This document shows, in pieces, positions 18,796 through 27,764 of a stretch of 64,000 nucleotides of DNA. This stretch comes from Nautilia sp. PV-1 (lineage in GTDB: Bacteria > Campylobacterota > Campylobacteria > Campylobacterales > Nautiliaceae): contig NZ_CP026530.1 of the NCBI RefSeq assembly GCF_004006315.1, positions 1,478,501 through 1,542,500 on the forward strand, given 5' to 3'. The notes beneath the pieces are model-generated. The model did not search any database. It was not told the origin of the DNA and saw nothing but the letters and a program-made list of their open reading frames with translations. How positions within the stretch are numbered: the first letter of the stretch is position 1; every line of letters starts with the position of its first letter. The position numbers and the translations under genes were made by a program.

Positions 18796-19557
18796 ATGAA
18801 ATACGGAATAGTCGGCGCAACAGGCAGGGTTGGACAGCTGCTTGTTAATATTATTAAAAATTCGGAAGACAGCATCGGTGCCGTTATGTTTGAAGGAAAA
18901 CAGACTATCGACTTTGAACAAAACACGGTAATCACCAATGACGCAAAAACTTTGTTGGAAAATTCTGACGTTGTTATTGATTTTTCAGCTCCGGCAGCGA
19001 CTCAAAATCTTCTTGAAGCTGCATTGGAAAACCCTAAACCTTTAGTAATAGCTACTACAGGCCTAAACGACCATCAGCAAAATCTAATGATGGAAGTAAG
19101 CAAAAAAGCGCCTGTGCTTTATGCTACCAATATGAGTTTGGGTGTTGCAATATTAAATAAACTGGTATCAATGGTTAGCGAAAAGCTCCAGGATTTTGAT
19201 ATTGAAATAGTAGAACAGCATCACAGATATAAAGTGGACGCTCCAAGCGGAACGGCTCTTACTTTGGCTGAAAGCTGTGCAAAAGCAAGAGGTCTGGAAC
19301 TTAAAGAAGTTATGGTTACAGGAAGAAGCGGCCACGTAGGAGCAAGAACGAAAGATGAAATCGGAGTATTTGCCGTTAGAGGCGGAGACGTAGTCGGAAG
19401 ACACACTGTAGGATTTTATAACGACGGTGAATTTTTAGAACTTAACCACACGGCGACAAACAGAGAAACTTTTGCCAGAGGTGCTATAAAAGTTTCTAAA
19501 TGGCTTGTAAATCAAAATCCGGGACTTTATTCAATTAACGACGCTTTAGGAATATAA
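18796..19557 (+). CDS. dapB: 4-hydroxy-tetrahydrodipicolinate reductase
   Basis: NAD(P)H enzyme of lysine and meso-diaminopimelate synthesis. Nucleotide-binding GATGRVG (7-13), ATNMS (110-114) and the catalytic signature EQHHRYKVDAPSGTA (140-154). 253 residues, normal. Its ribosome-binding site (AAAGGA) lies inside the end of trxB, so it is coupled to the thioredoxin operon. Confidence 0.96.
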   Translation: MKYGIVGATGRVGQLLVNIIKNSEDSIGAVMFEGKQTIDFEQNTVITNDAKTLLENSDVVIDFSAPAATQNLLEAALENPKPLVIATTGLNDHQQNLMMEVSKKAPVLYATNMSLGVAILNKLVSMVSEKLQDFDIEIVEQHHRYKVDAPSGTALTLAESCAKARGLELKEVMVTGRSGHVGARTKDEIGVFAVRGGDVVGRHTVGFYNDGEFLELNHTATNRETFARGAIKVSKWLVNQNPGLYSINDALGI

Positions 19558-19575
19558 AAAAAGAAGGAAAAACAA

Positions 19576-20913
19576 ATGTGCTCTGTAGTAGGTATTTATG
19601 GAAATGAAAACGCAAGCAAACTGGCTTTTTACGCTCTATTTGCAATGCAGCACAGAGGTCAGGAAGCCGCAGGTATAAGCAGCAGTGACGGCAAACACAT
19701 TAAAACCGTCAAAGACAGAGGTCTTGTAACACAGATTTTCAAAGAAGACCATTTTAAGATTTTAAAGGGAAACATGGCTATAGGCCATACTAGATATTCA
19801 ACGGCGGGAGACGATTCTATTCTTGACGCCCAGCCTGTATTTGCAAGATACGGTCTAGGTGAAATATCTATCGTACACAACGGAAATCTGGTTAATGCAA
19901 AAGAAATAAGAGAAGAGCTTATTAAAATCGGAGCTATTTTTCAGACAAATATGGATACCGAAAATCTTATACATTTAATTGCAAAAAACTATGAGAAAAA
20001 AAGACTTAAAGACAGAATCATCGATGCGGTTAAACAGATTAAAGGCGCTTTTTCACTTGTTATTTTATCAAGAAGCAAAATGTTCGTAATACGCGATCCT
20101 TTCGGTTTCAGACCTCTGTCTTTAGGGAAACTTAAATCAGGCGGTTATATAGTGGCAAGCGAAACCTGCGCTTTTGAACTCGTAGGCGCGGAATACGTAA
20201 GAGACGTAAAACCTGGAGAGATGATTATTTTTGAACACGATGAAATAAAAAGCGAAATGATTTTCGAACCTACTCCTAAACAGTGTATTTTCGAATATAT
20301 TTACTTTGCAAGACCGGATTCAAACATATTCGGCAAAAACGTTTACAGCGTAAGAAAACAGATGGGAAGAGAACTAGCACGTGAACTGCCTGTTGAAGCG
20401 GATATGGTCGTTCCCGTTCCTGACAGCGGTGTTGCGGCTGCATTAGGTTACGCACAGGAAAGTGGAATACCTTTTGAAATGGCCATAATGAGAAACCATT
20501 ATGTAGGACGTACGTTTATAGAACCTACTCAGGAAATCAGAGATTTAAAAGTAAAAATGAAACTAAGCCCTATCAAACATAAAATAGAAGGCAAAAGACT
20601 TGTAGTAATCGACGACAGTATCGTAAGAGGAACTACAAGCAAAAGAATAGTAAGAATGCTAAAAGAAGCGGGAGCTAAAGAAGTACATATGAGAATCGCT
20701 TCTCCCGCTACCATAGGCCCTTGTTATTACGGTGTCGATACTCCGACAAAAGACGAACTTATAGCGGCAAAAAAATCCATAGAAGAAATCACAGAATATA
20801 TTGAAGCAGACAGTCTTGCATATTTATCAATCGATTCAATAGTAAAAGCGGTAAAAGATAAAAAAGAAAACTACTGTTTTGCATGTTTCGACGACAACTA
20901 CCCTATTCTTTAA
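19576..20913 (+). CDS. purF: Amidophosphoribosyltransferase
   Basis: First enzyme of purine synthesis: PRPP plus glutamine gives phosphoribosylamine. The glutaminase nucleophile is Cys2, exposed after Met removal. QHRGQEAAG and GHTRYST are glutaminase motifs, and the PRPP loop VVIDDSIVRGTT is near 343-354. At 445 residues it is of the shorter class without a long propeptide. Ends in a U-rich hairpin terminator. Confidence 0.96.
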   Translation: MCSVVGIYGNENASKLAFYALFAMQHRGQEAAGISSSDGKHIKTVKDRGLVTQIFKEDHFKILKGNMAIGHTRYSTAGDDSILDAQPVFARYGLGEISIVHNGNLVNAKEIREELIKIGAIFQTNMDTENLIHLIAKNYEKKRLKDRIIDAVKQIKGAFSLVILSRSKMFVIRDPFGFRPLSLGKLKSGGYIVASETCAFELVGAEYVRDVKPGEMIIFEHDEIKSEMIFEPTPKQCIFEYIYFARPDSNIFGKNVYSVRKQMGRELARELPVEADMVVPVPDSGVAAALGYAQESGIPFEMAIMRNHYVGRTFIEPTQEIRDLKVKMKLSPIKHKIEGKRLVVIDDSIVRGTTSKRIVRMLKEAGAKEVHMRIASPATIGPCYYGVDTPTKDELIAAKKSIEEITEYIEADSLAYLSIDSIVKAVKDKKENYCFACFDDNYPIL

Positions 20914-20932
20914 GAGATTTTTTCTCTTTTTT
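20912..20932 (+). terminator. Short U-rich terminator after purF
   Basis: AAGAGA/TCTCTT stem with an all-T loop and a T-rich tail, overlapping the purF stop codon. Weak stem, reasonable position. Confidence 0.5.
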
Positions 20933-20981
20933 CTTGATTAAATCTTCTCTTTTTGATATAAAGTGGCAAAAAAGAGGATAG

Positions 20982-21923
20982 ATGGATAGATTATATACAT
21001 TTGGAAAATATTTAAAGAAAAAATTTAAAACTAATGTTAAAAAAGTACCTATATCCATTCCGGGTTTCACATGTCCTAATATTGACGGAACCGTAGCAAG
21101 AGGCGGATGTGTTTTTTGCGAGAATGAAAGCTTTTCTCCAAACTTCACGAAAGAGAGATTTACTCTTAATCTCAATTCCAAAGAAAATCCTCTTCTCCAA
21201 AAACAGATAACGGCTTTAAAAGAACAGTTTTTCAATACTGTTCCTCTATTAAAAAAATACTACGGAGCTAATAAATTTATAGTTTATTTTCAAAGTTTTA
21301 CAAACACTTACGCACCTTTTGAAACATTAAAAGCCCTTTACGAAACGGCTCTTGATTTTCCGGACGTAATCGGCCTGAGTATCGGTACAAGGACTGACAG
21401 CATTACCGACGAAACGCTTCAGTACCTCGAGAAACTCAGCAAAAAACATGAAATATGGGTTGAATACGGAATACAGAGTTCAAACGACGAAACGCTGCAA
21501 AAGATCAACAGAGGCCATGATTTTCAAAATGTGAAAGAAACAATCAAAAAAACAAAAGATTTAGGCTTAAACGTATGCGGACATCTCATATTCGGTCTTC
21601 CGGGTGAAACACAAAAAGTTATGTTAAAAAGCGTGGACGATACTATTGAGCTTAATATAGATTCTATAAAATTTCATCCGTTATATGTTACAGAAAACAC
21701 CCTTTTGGCACTGGAATACAAAAAAGGAAACTTCACACCTATAGACGAACAGACTTATATAGACACACTAGTAAAATCAATAAAAAAACTGCCTGGGCAC
21801 ATATCAGTTCAAAGAATGACAGCCGGAAGTGAAAATCTTCTTGCCCCGCAGTGGTGCAAAAATAAAGCCAGACAAATGAGCGCCATACACAGAGCGCTAA
21901 GAGATGAGGGAATCAGACTTTAA
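20982..21923 (+). CDS. Radical SAM protein of the YhcC/YtqA family
   Basis: 313 residues. The 4Fe-4S cysteines C31, C43 and C46 form the CX11CX2C spacing of the YhcC/YtqA (TIGR01212) family rather than CX3CX2C. HLIFGLPGE near 206-214 is typical of the radical SAM barrel. The substrate is unknown; family members are widely conserved and have been proposed to act on RNA or translation. GAGG precedes the ATG. The next gene starts one base after its stop. Confidence 0.85.
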   Translation: MDRLYTFGKYLKKKFKTNVKKVPISIPGFTCPNIDGTVARGGCVFCENESFSPNFTKERFTLNLNSKENPLLQKQITALKEQFFNTVPLLKKYYGANKFIVYFQSFTNTYAPFETLKALYETALDFPDVIGLSIGTRTDSITDETLQYLEKLSKKHEIWVEYGIQSSNDETLQKINRGHDFQNVKETIKKTKDLGLNVCGHLIFGLPGETQKVMLKSVDDTIELNIDSIKFHPLYVTENTLLALEYKKGNFTPIDEQTYIDTLVKSIKKLPGHISVQRMTAGSENLLAPQWCKNKARQMSAIHRALRDEGIRL

Positions 21924-21924
21924 A

Positions 21925-22494
21925 ATGAAAAACAGATTCGATAAAGATGCAGTTACATGGGACGACCTGCCAAGACGGGTAAACCTTGCCAAAGCAGTTG
22001 TTAAAAACATTATTCCTTATTTAAAAGGAGATGAAAAAGTTTTGGAATTCGGCTGCGGCACCGGGCTTGTCGGAATTAATACCGCTCCTTATGTAAAAGA
22101 GCTTACCGGAATAGACACCTCCGCAAAAATGGTTGAAAAATTCAATCAAAAAGCTCAAAAACTGAACATTAACGCAAAAGCTATGGTTAAAGACATATTT
22201 GAAATCAGTGAAAAATACGATATCGTCATATCTTCAATGACTATGCATCATATAAAAGACATATCTTTATTGTCCGATAAACTGTCAGAAATAACGAATG
22301 AGGCTTTCTTGGCAGACCTTGTAAAAGAAGACGGAACTTTTCATACAAGAGGCAACGAAGACGTAGCACATTTCGGCTTTTCTTCAGAAGAGCTGAATAA
22401 ATATTTCGGCAGCTGGGATATTGATTATAAAATAATACACACAATAACTAAACACAGAGATTTTCCCGTATTTTTACTACATATTAAAAAGTAA
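21925..22494 (+). CDS. Class I SAM-dependent methyltransferase
   Basis: 189 residues from the ATG at 21925, chosen because it follows the upstream stop directly; an in-frame ATG at 21904 lies inside the upstream gene. SAM motif I is VLEFGCGTGLVG, followed by an acidic residue in TGIDTS; MTMHHIKD is a typical motif-IV region of small-molecule or UbiE-like enzymes. Substrate unknown. Its 3' end overlaps the opposing diguanylate cyclase gene by 11 bp. Confidence 0.85.
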   Translation: MKNRFDKDAVTWDDLPRRVNLAKAVVKNIIPYLKGDEKVLEFGCGTGLVGINTAPYVKELTGIDTSAKMVEKFNQKAQKLNINAKAMVKDIFEISEKYDIVISSMTMHHIKDISLLSDKLSEITNEAFLADLVKEDGTFHTRGNEDVAHFGFSSEELNKYFGSWDIDYKIIHTITKHRDFPVFLLHIKK

Positions 22495-23458
22495 AAGTGT
22501 TTTTTACTTTTTTTGACATATACAGTTTTTTGTCGGCTTCCATAAAACTTTCTTTTAAATCGCCTTTATATTCGCTAAAGCCGGAAGAGACTGAAATTTT
22601 CTCATTTTTAAATTTTTTACTGTCAAGTTCCCTATAAAGTTTTATAGCCCATTTTTTAATATCGGTCATTTCACTGTTTTCAAACAAAACTACAAACTCA
22701 TCTCCCCCTATTCTTCCTATTATGTCGTTTTTCCTTGTATTTTCTTTCAAAACATCTACAAAATAATTAAGATATTCGTCTCCGAACTTATGTCCATACT
22801 GGTCGTTTATCTTTTTAAAATTATCTAGATCAAACAGCCCTAATATACCTTTTCTGTTTTCTATGGCTTTAAAAAAGCCTCTTCTGTTATATACACCGGT
22901 TAAAGCGTCAGTATTTGCTTCTGTTTCCAAATCTTTGTTTTCTTTGACTATTTTCACTGTATATTTTTCCAGATTCAGTACAAAAAAATAACTGATAGAC
23001 GCCACAAGCAGATTAGAAAAAATATAAACAAAAAGATCCTGCAGCGTAATATCTTTAAATAATCCGTTAAAATAAGAGACCACTACGAATAAAAGAAAAT
23101 AAACAGAAAAAAATGTACCTACCTTTCTGCCGGCATATAAATAAACGAATGGAATCAAAGCTATAATCCACATAGTTCTGTATACCACATGCGTTTGAAA
23201 ATAAATTACAAAATGCAGATTCAACCCTACCGCTATAATAAAAAACACTATAAACAGATTATACGAAAGCTTGTCTTTAAGATACAAAAAATACAATAAC
23301 ACGAGAGAAACGATAGCAAACAGAGTGTATTTTTCTACAAAAGGATTAATAAATACCAACCCGTAAACATCAGACAGTTTATAAAACACAAGAATTAGAA
23401 GATACAGTATAAGAGGTACTTTTACAGTTTCCTTTTTAAATATTTCAATTGAAGACAA
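22484..23458 (-). CDS. Membrane diguanylate cyclase
   Basis: 324 residues. About six N-terminal hydrophobic helices (about 15-165) form an uncharacterised sensor module, followed by a GGDEF domain. IGGDEF is intact near residue 249, and RKND five residues upstream is an inhibitory I-site, so it should make c-di-GMP with product feedback. The start is TTG with AAGGGG upstream. It probably opposes the EAL protein at 2364, and the pair gives this organism local c-di-GMP control, perhaps of adhesion. Confidence 0.92.
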   Translation of the reverse strand: MSSIEIFKKETVKVPLILYLLILVFYKLSDVYGLVFINPFVEKYTLFAIVSLVLLYFLYLKDKLSYNLFIVFFIIAVGLNLHFVIYFQTHVVYRTMWIIALIPFVYLYAGRKVGTFFSVYFLLFVVVSYFNGLFKDITLQDLFVYIFSNLLVASISYFFVLNLEKYTVKIVKENKDLETEANTDALTGVYNRRGFFKAIENRKGILGLFDLDNFKKINDQYGHKFGDEYLNYFVDVLKENTRKNDIIGRIGGDEFVVLFENSEMTDIKKWAIKLYRELDSKKFKNEKISVSSGFSEYKGDLKESFMEADKKLYMSKKVKNTFTF

Positions 23459-23476
23459 CCCCGCCCCTTGTTATAT

Positions 23477-24058
23477 TTACAAATAATCCAGCCACATAGG
23501 CAAAAACGACTTGGCTTTATTTATAGTCGTTGTCGGTCCATGTCCCGGTAATATTCTCTTATCATAATTAATTTTGAGAAATTTTTCAATAGACTGTTTC
23601 ATTTTTTTTGCATCTGAATAAGGAAAATCGACTCTCCCTATACTGCCGTCAAAAATAAAATCTCCGCTAAACATTTCATCGCCTATTTCTATAGTAATGC
23701 TTCCGGGAGTATGCCCCGGAAAATGTCTGATCTGCACTTCATATCCGCCTATATTATAAATTCCTTCTTCCAAAAGCACATCAGGACTTACTTTAGGAGG
23801 ATTATATCCGAAAGGGTCGCTTTCAAGCATAAAAGCGTCTTCTTTATGTATATAAACAGGGATATTGAAATGATCTTTTATTTTTTTATCATCCCACATA
23901 TGATCAAAATGTCCGTGCGTGTTTATTATTGCAACCGGATTTTCAACATGCTCTTTAACAAACTCAAAAGCTCCGACTCCCGGGTCTATAATTATCTTTT
24001 TATCAATAATGTAACAGTTTGTATAAAACTCCCCGCATGGTTTTACCAAAATTTCCAT
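23477..24058 (-). CDS. Metallo-beta-lactamase-fold hydrolase (glyoxalase II-like)
   Basis: 193 residues with the binuclear zinc motif THGHFDH (H48, H50, D52, H53), a later FPGHTPGS near 113 and a terminal GHGP near 177. These short forms hydrolyse thioesters or persulfides in other bacteria; the substrate here is unknown. In a sulfide-rich lifestyle a persulfide dioxygenase-like role is possible but not shown. Clear AAAGG box. 18 bp upstream of the diguanylate cyclase gene. Confidence 0.85.
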   Translation of the reverse strand: MEILVKPCGEFYTNCYIIDKKIIIDPGVGAFEFVKEHVENPVAIINTHGHFDHMWDDKKIKDHFNIPVYIHKEDAFMLESDPFGYNPPKVSPDVLLEEGIYNIGGYEVQIRHFPGHTPGSITIEIGDEMFSGDFIFDGSIGRVDFPYSDAKKMKQSIEKFLKINYDKRILPGHGPTTTINKAKSFLPMWLDYL

Positions 24059-24087
24059 ACTATACCTTTACTGACTTAGAAAACTTT

Positions 24088-25647
24088 TTATGCCGCCGCA
24101 AAATTTACGGCTCTTTTTTCTCTTATGACGTTTACTTTAATTTCTCCAGGGAAACTCACTTCTTCTTCTATTCTTTTTGCTATATCCCTTGCAAGTAGCA
24201 CGGCTTCGTCATCGTTTATCAAATCGGCTTCCACAATAACCCTTATTTCTCTTCCGGCATTTAAAGCATACGCATTTATTACGCCTACATAGCTTTTGGC
24301 AATATTTTCAAGCGATTCGACTCTTTTTAGGAACGCTTCAAGCACTTCTCTTCTGGCACCGGGTCTTGCGGCGCTAAGAGCGTCTGCTGCACATACTGCC
24401 GCCGATTCTATACTTGTAGGCTCTACGTGTCCGTGATGGGCTTTAATCGCATTTAGCACCACTTCAGGCTCTTTATATCTTTTACATAAATCATATCCGA
24501 GAGTTACATGGTCTCCTCCGAAATCATGAGTAAGGGCTTTTCCTATATCATGAAGCAGCCCTGCCCTTTTTGCAAGCAGTTCGTCACCGCCCATTTCAGC
24601 AGCCATTATTCCGGCAAGATGAGCAACTTCAAGAGAGTGGGCAAGCGCATTTTGACCGTAACTTGCCCTGAATTTCAGCCTTCCTATAAGTTTTACGATC
24701 TCAGGATGGATTCCCGCATTTGACAGACCTAAATCAATTAATATCTCTTCGCCTTCTTTTGTGACTTTTTCTTCGAATTCCTGAGTCACTTTTTCATAAA
24801 TTTCCTCAATTCTTGCAGGCTGTATTCTTCCGTCTTCTACGAGTCTCTTAATCGTCTCTACCGCAATCTGTCTTCTGTAGATATTAAAACTGCTGACCGT
24901 TACGGCTCCGGGAGTATCGTCGATAATAATATCGCATCCCGTTACCATTTCAAGTGTTTTTACGTTTTTACCCTCTTTTCCGATAATTCTGCCTTTCATT
25001 TCATCATCGCCTATAGGTACAACGTTAATCAGTCTTTCTCCAGCAAAATCTCCGGCATATCTGGTTGTAGCCTGGGCGATTATAAATTCGGCTTTTCGTT
25101 TTGCGTCATTTTCAGCTTCTTTAAGAATTTTTCTTGTAAGGTGGGCTGTTTCGTCTCTTAATTCTTCCTTTGTTTTCTTAAGAAGTATCTCTTTTGCTTC
25201 TTCTTTGGTAAGCCCTGCACCGTTTTCTAGAATTTTCTGAGCTTCTACAAGTTTTTGTCTGTACTGTTCTTTTAATTTTTCAACAGCTTCTCTTTCTTTT
25301 GAAATTGCATCAAGTTTTTTTTGCAGCTCTTCGTCTTTTTTCATATGTTTTTCTATAAGCTCTTCAATTTCCTGCTCTTTTTTAAGTATCTCATTTAATT
25401 TGTTCTCATACTCCTGCTGAAGCTTCATTTCCTGCAGTTCATAAGCGTTTTTTGCCTCAAGCTCCATCTCTTTTGCTTTTGTTTTCGTGTTTTCAAGCAA
25501 AATTTCGGCTTCATGTTCTATAGCTTTTGCTTTTGCTTTAGCCTGCTCTACATAAATCTCATATTTCGCCGCATCCATTTTTTTTGCTATGACAAATCCC
25601 GCGAGAACGGATAATATCATAACGGCTAAAATTATCAGTACACTCAT
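24088..25647 (-). CDS. rny: Ribonuclease Y
   Basis: Membrane-anchored endoribonuclease that initiates mRNA decay. 519 residues: N-terminal transmembrane helix (about 3-22), long coiled coil (about 25-190), KH domain with GRIIGKEGKN near 215, and HD domain with HDIGKA near 364. Standard architecture and length. AAAAGGAG before the ATG. Its first 89 bases overlap the end of the upstream cycloligase gene in another frame. Confidence 0.97.
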   Translation of the reverse strand: MSVLIILAVMILSVLAGFVIAKKMDAAKYEIYVEQAKAKAKAIEHEAEILLENTKTKAKEMELEAKNAYELQEMKLQQEYENKLNEILKKEQEIEELIEKHMKKDEELQKKLDAISKEREAVEKLKEQYRQKLVEAQKILENGAGLTKEEAKEILLKKTKEELRDETAHLTRKILKEAENDAKRKAEFIIAQATTRYAGDFAGERLINVVPIGDDEMKGRIIGKEGKNVKTLEMVTGCDIIIDDTPGAVTVSSFNIYRRQIAVETIKRLVEDGRIQPARIEEIYEKVTQEFEEKVTKEGEEILIDLGLSNAGIHPEIVKLIGRLKFRASYGQNALAHSLEVAHLAGIMAAEMGGDELLAKRAGLLHDIGKALTHDFGGDHVTLGYDLCKRYKEPEVVLNAIKAHHGHVEPTSIESAAVCAADALSAARPGARREVLEAFLKRVESLENIAKSYVGVINAYALNAGREIRVIVEADLINDDEAVLLARDIAKRIEEEVSFPGEIKVNVIREKRAVNFAAA

Positions 25648-26194
25648 TTTTTCTCCTTTTATAAATATTAAAACTTATATATTCATCTGCCCTGACATCA
25701 AATATATCAGTAATCACATCTTTGCTGTAACATAACCTCAACTGCACAAAAACGATTCTGGGTTTGTATCCAAGTGCTGAAAAAAACCTGTCATACATTC
25801 CTTTTCCGAATCCAACACGCTTGAAACTGCTGTCTATTCCTACAACGGGAACAACAGCCAAATCAATTTTCTGCAAAGTTTTCTGTTTATTGACAGGTTC
25901 AAGTATTGAAAATTTTTTTTTAACAAGCGGTAATTGATATTTTACCATCTTAAAGCTTAAATCCTCCATAAACGGGACAAAAATATTCTTTCTTTCTCTT
26001 CTTAACTTTCTTAAAACCCAGTGAATATCCACTTCGGTATTCATCGGAATGAAAAAAAGAATATTTTTATGTCTTTTACAAACTTCATAAAGTTTCCAGC
26101 CGATTTTCTTAGAATAATAATACCTGTTGTATTTTGAGATTTTTAAACATTTTTTTCTGAATGTGTTTTTTTCATTCATATTTTCTTTTGCCAT
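25559..26194 (-). CDS. 5-formyltetrahydrofolate cyclo-ligase
   Basis: ATP-dependent enzyme converting 5-formyl-THF to 5,10-methenyl-THF. The signature DLAVVPVVGIDSSFKRVGFGKGMYDRFF (about 110-137) matches the family. 211 residues, longer than usual because the frame reads 89 bp into rny; the extra C-terminal tail (RRKNECTDN onward) has no family resemblance. The start could be Met1 or Met6 (26179). The rny/cycloligase/thioredoxin-lipoprotein/ftsY/radA neighbourhood is seen in other epsilonproteobacteria. Confidence 0.85.
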   Translation of the reverse strand: MAKENMNEKNTFRKKCLKISKYNRYYYSKKIGWKLYEVCKRHKNILFFIPMNTEVDIHWVLRKLRRERKNIFVPFMEDLSFKMVKYQLPLVKKKFSILEPVNKQKTLQKIDLAVVPVVGIDSSFKRVGFGKGMYDRFFSALGYKPRIVFVQLRLCYSKDVITDIFDVRADEYISFNIYKRRKNECTDNFSRYDIIRSRGICHSKKNGCGEI

Positions 26195-26237
26195 TTATTA
26201 TGCCTTAATATGATAAAATTACGAAAAAGGAGTTTAA

Positions 26238-26657
26238 TTGAAATATATTTTAACATTTATTCTTATAATTTTTATAGCGGGCTGTTCAAAAAACACCAAA
26301 CCGGCAGAAAATCATCAAAACATAGAAACAAACCAGTCACAGCAAAAAAAACCGCAAAAAGAAAACGACATAATAAAAATAACATTTGATAATTTCACAT
26401 TGAAGTTTAAAGAAAACAAACTTATTTACCCTAAAACAAAAACGGTAATACTTTTCGATAACAACAGCTCATATTCAAAGGCGCAGGAGCTGGTATTAAA
26501 AAAATTAAACGTAAAATATTATAAAACCGATTCAGCGTATTTAGAAAAATATTTTAATATACAGTACTACCCGACTATCATAGTACTGGATAAAAACAAA
26601 ACGGTAAAATATGAAAATTTTACACCGTATGAAATTTTAAAAGCGGAGGGATTTTAA
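26238..26657 (+). CDS. Thioredoxin-fold lipoprotein
   Basis: 139 residues from a TTG start with AAAAGGAG upstream. Signal peptide ending in lipobox IAGC (Cys16), a Lys/Gln/Asn-rich linker, then a small thioredoxin-like domain (TVILFDNNSSYSKAQELV, YYPTIIVLD with the cis-Pro). There is no CxxC, so it is not a classical oxidoreductase. Probably periplasmic-side and membrane anchored. Its stop overlaps the ftsY ATG by one base. Confidence 0.8.
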   Translation: MKYILTFILIIFIAGCSKNTKPAENHQNIETNQSQQKKPQKENDIIKITFDNFTLKFKENKLIYPKTKTVILFDNNSSYSKAQELVLKKLNVKYYKTDSAYLEKYFNIQYYPTIIVLDKNKTVKYENFTPYEILKAEGF

Positions 26658-27526
26658 TGCTTGGATTTATAAAAAAAGGTCTTAATAAAACAAAAGAGGC
26701 GCTTCAAAGCGTAGTAGGCAGCCAAAAAAAAGAAAAACTATCAAGAGAGCTTATAGAAGAAGCGCTTTTAGAATCGGATATGGATTATGATCTGGTTGAA
26801 AAAATCATAGAAAACCTTCCGGAAGAAGTAAGCAGGGAAAAACTGAAAAAAGAACTGTTATGGATATTTGACACTCCTAACAACGAAATAAAAATAGACG
26901 ACAAACCGTTTACATTTTTAATAATAGGCGTAAACGGAGCCGGAAAGACAACTACAATAGCAAAACTTGCCAACAAATTTAAAAAAGAAGGCAAAAGCGT
27001 AATTTTAGGCGCTGCGGACACATTCAGAGCCGCCGCTATAGAACAGCTTACAAAATGGGCGGAAATACTGGATATTCCCATCGTTAAAACCAAACAGGGA
27101 CACGACCCCGCAGCTGTTACATACGACACGATAGCCAGCGCAAAAGCAAAAGGCATAGATGTTGCGATAATCGATACGGCCGGAAGACTGCACAATAAAG
27201 TAAATCTTCAAAACGAACTTAAAAAAATCGTAAACGTTGCAAAAAAGGCATATGAAAAGGCTCCTCATAAAATCATTCTGATAATTGACGGAACACAGGG
27301 AAGCAGCGCAATAAACCAGGCAAAAGTTTTTAAAGAAATAGTCGGTGTCGACGGAGTTATTATTACAAAACTGGACGGAACCGCAAAAGGGGGAAGCGTA
27401 TTTACAATAGCAAATGAGCTCAGACTTCCTATACTGTTTGTAGGAGTCGGAGAAAAACCTGACGATCTTGTTAAATTTGATAAAGAAGAGTTTATAGAAG
27501 GAATTTTAGAGGGACTTTATGACTGA
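26657..27526 (+). CDS. ftsY: Signal recognition particle receptor FtsY
   Basis: SRP receptor GTPase, partner of Ffh. 289 residues, the short form without a large acidic A domain. G1 motif GVNGAGKTTT near 92-101, DTAGR near 175, TKLDG near 236 and a terminal GVGEKPDDL. Translation is coupled to the upstream lipoprotein gene (TAATG). Confidence 0.97.
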   Translation: MLGFIKKGLNKTKEALQSVVGSQKKEKLSRELIEEALLESDMDYDLVEKIIENLPEEVSREKLKKELLWIFDTPNNEIKIDDKPFTFLIIGVNGAGKTTTIAKLANKFKKEGKSVILGAADTFRAAAIEQLTKWAEILDIPIVKTKQGHDPAAVTYDTIASAKAKGIDVAIIDTAGRLHNKVNLQNELKKIVNVAKKAYEKAPHKIILIIDGTQGSSAINQAKVFKEIVGVDGVIITKLDGTAKGGSVFTIANELRLPILFVGVGEKPDDLVKFDKEEFIEGILEGLYD

Positions 27527-27764
27527 TATCATTTTTTATTTCGGATCAGTTGTAATAATTTTCGCTTTCATAGGGCTTGTAACCGTAAAATTTAAAAATG
27601 AAGACAACATAGATTTAAACGAACATAAATGGATTATTCTGCTTTATATTATTCTCCTTGTTGTATCGATAATCACTTGGAGAGTCATATATCTTCTGCT
27701 GATATCCAGCACACAGGAGATGATTAATTACAACCTCAACATACAAAGAGCGATAAATGGCTAA
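27519..27764 (+). CDS. Small two-helix membrane protein between ftsY and radA
   Basis: 81 residues with two hydrophobic helices (about 4-24 and 38-62) joined by an acidic loop. It overlaps ftsY by 8 bp and radA by 8 bp, so it is certainly in their operon. Family not recognised; a small membrane protein at this locus is found in related genera. Confidence 0.75.
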   Translation: MTDIIFYFGSVVIIFAFIGLVTVKFKNEDNIDLNEHKWIILLYIILLVVSIITWRVIYLLLISSTQEMINYNLNIQRAING

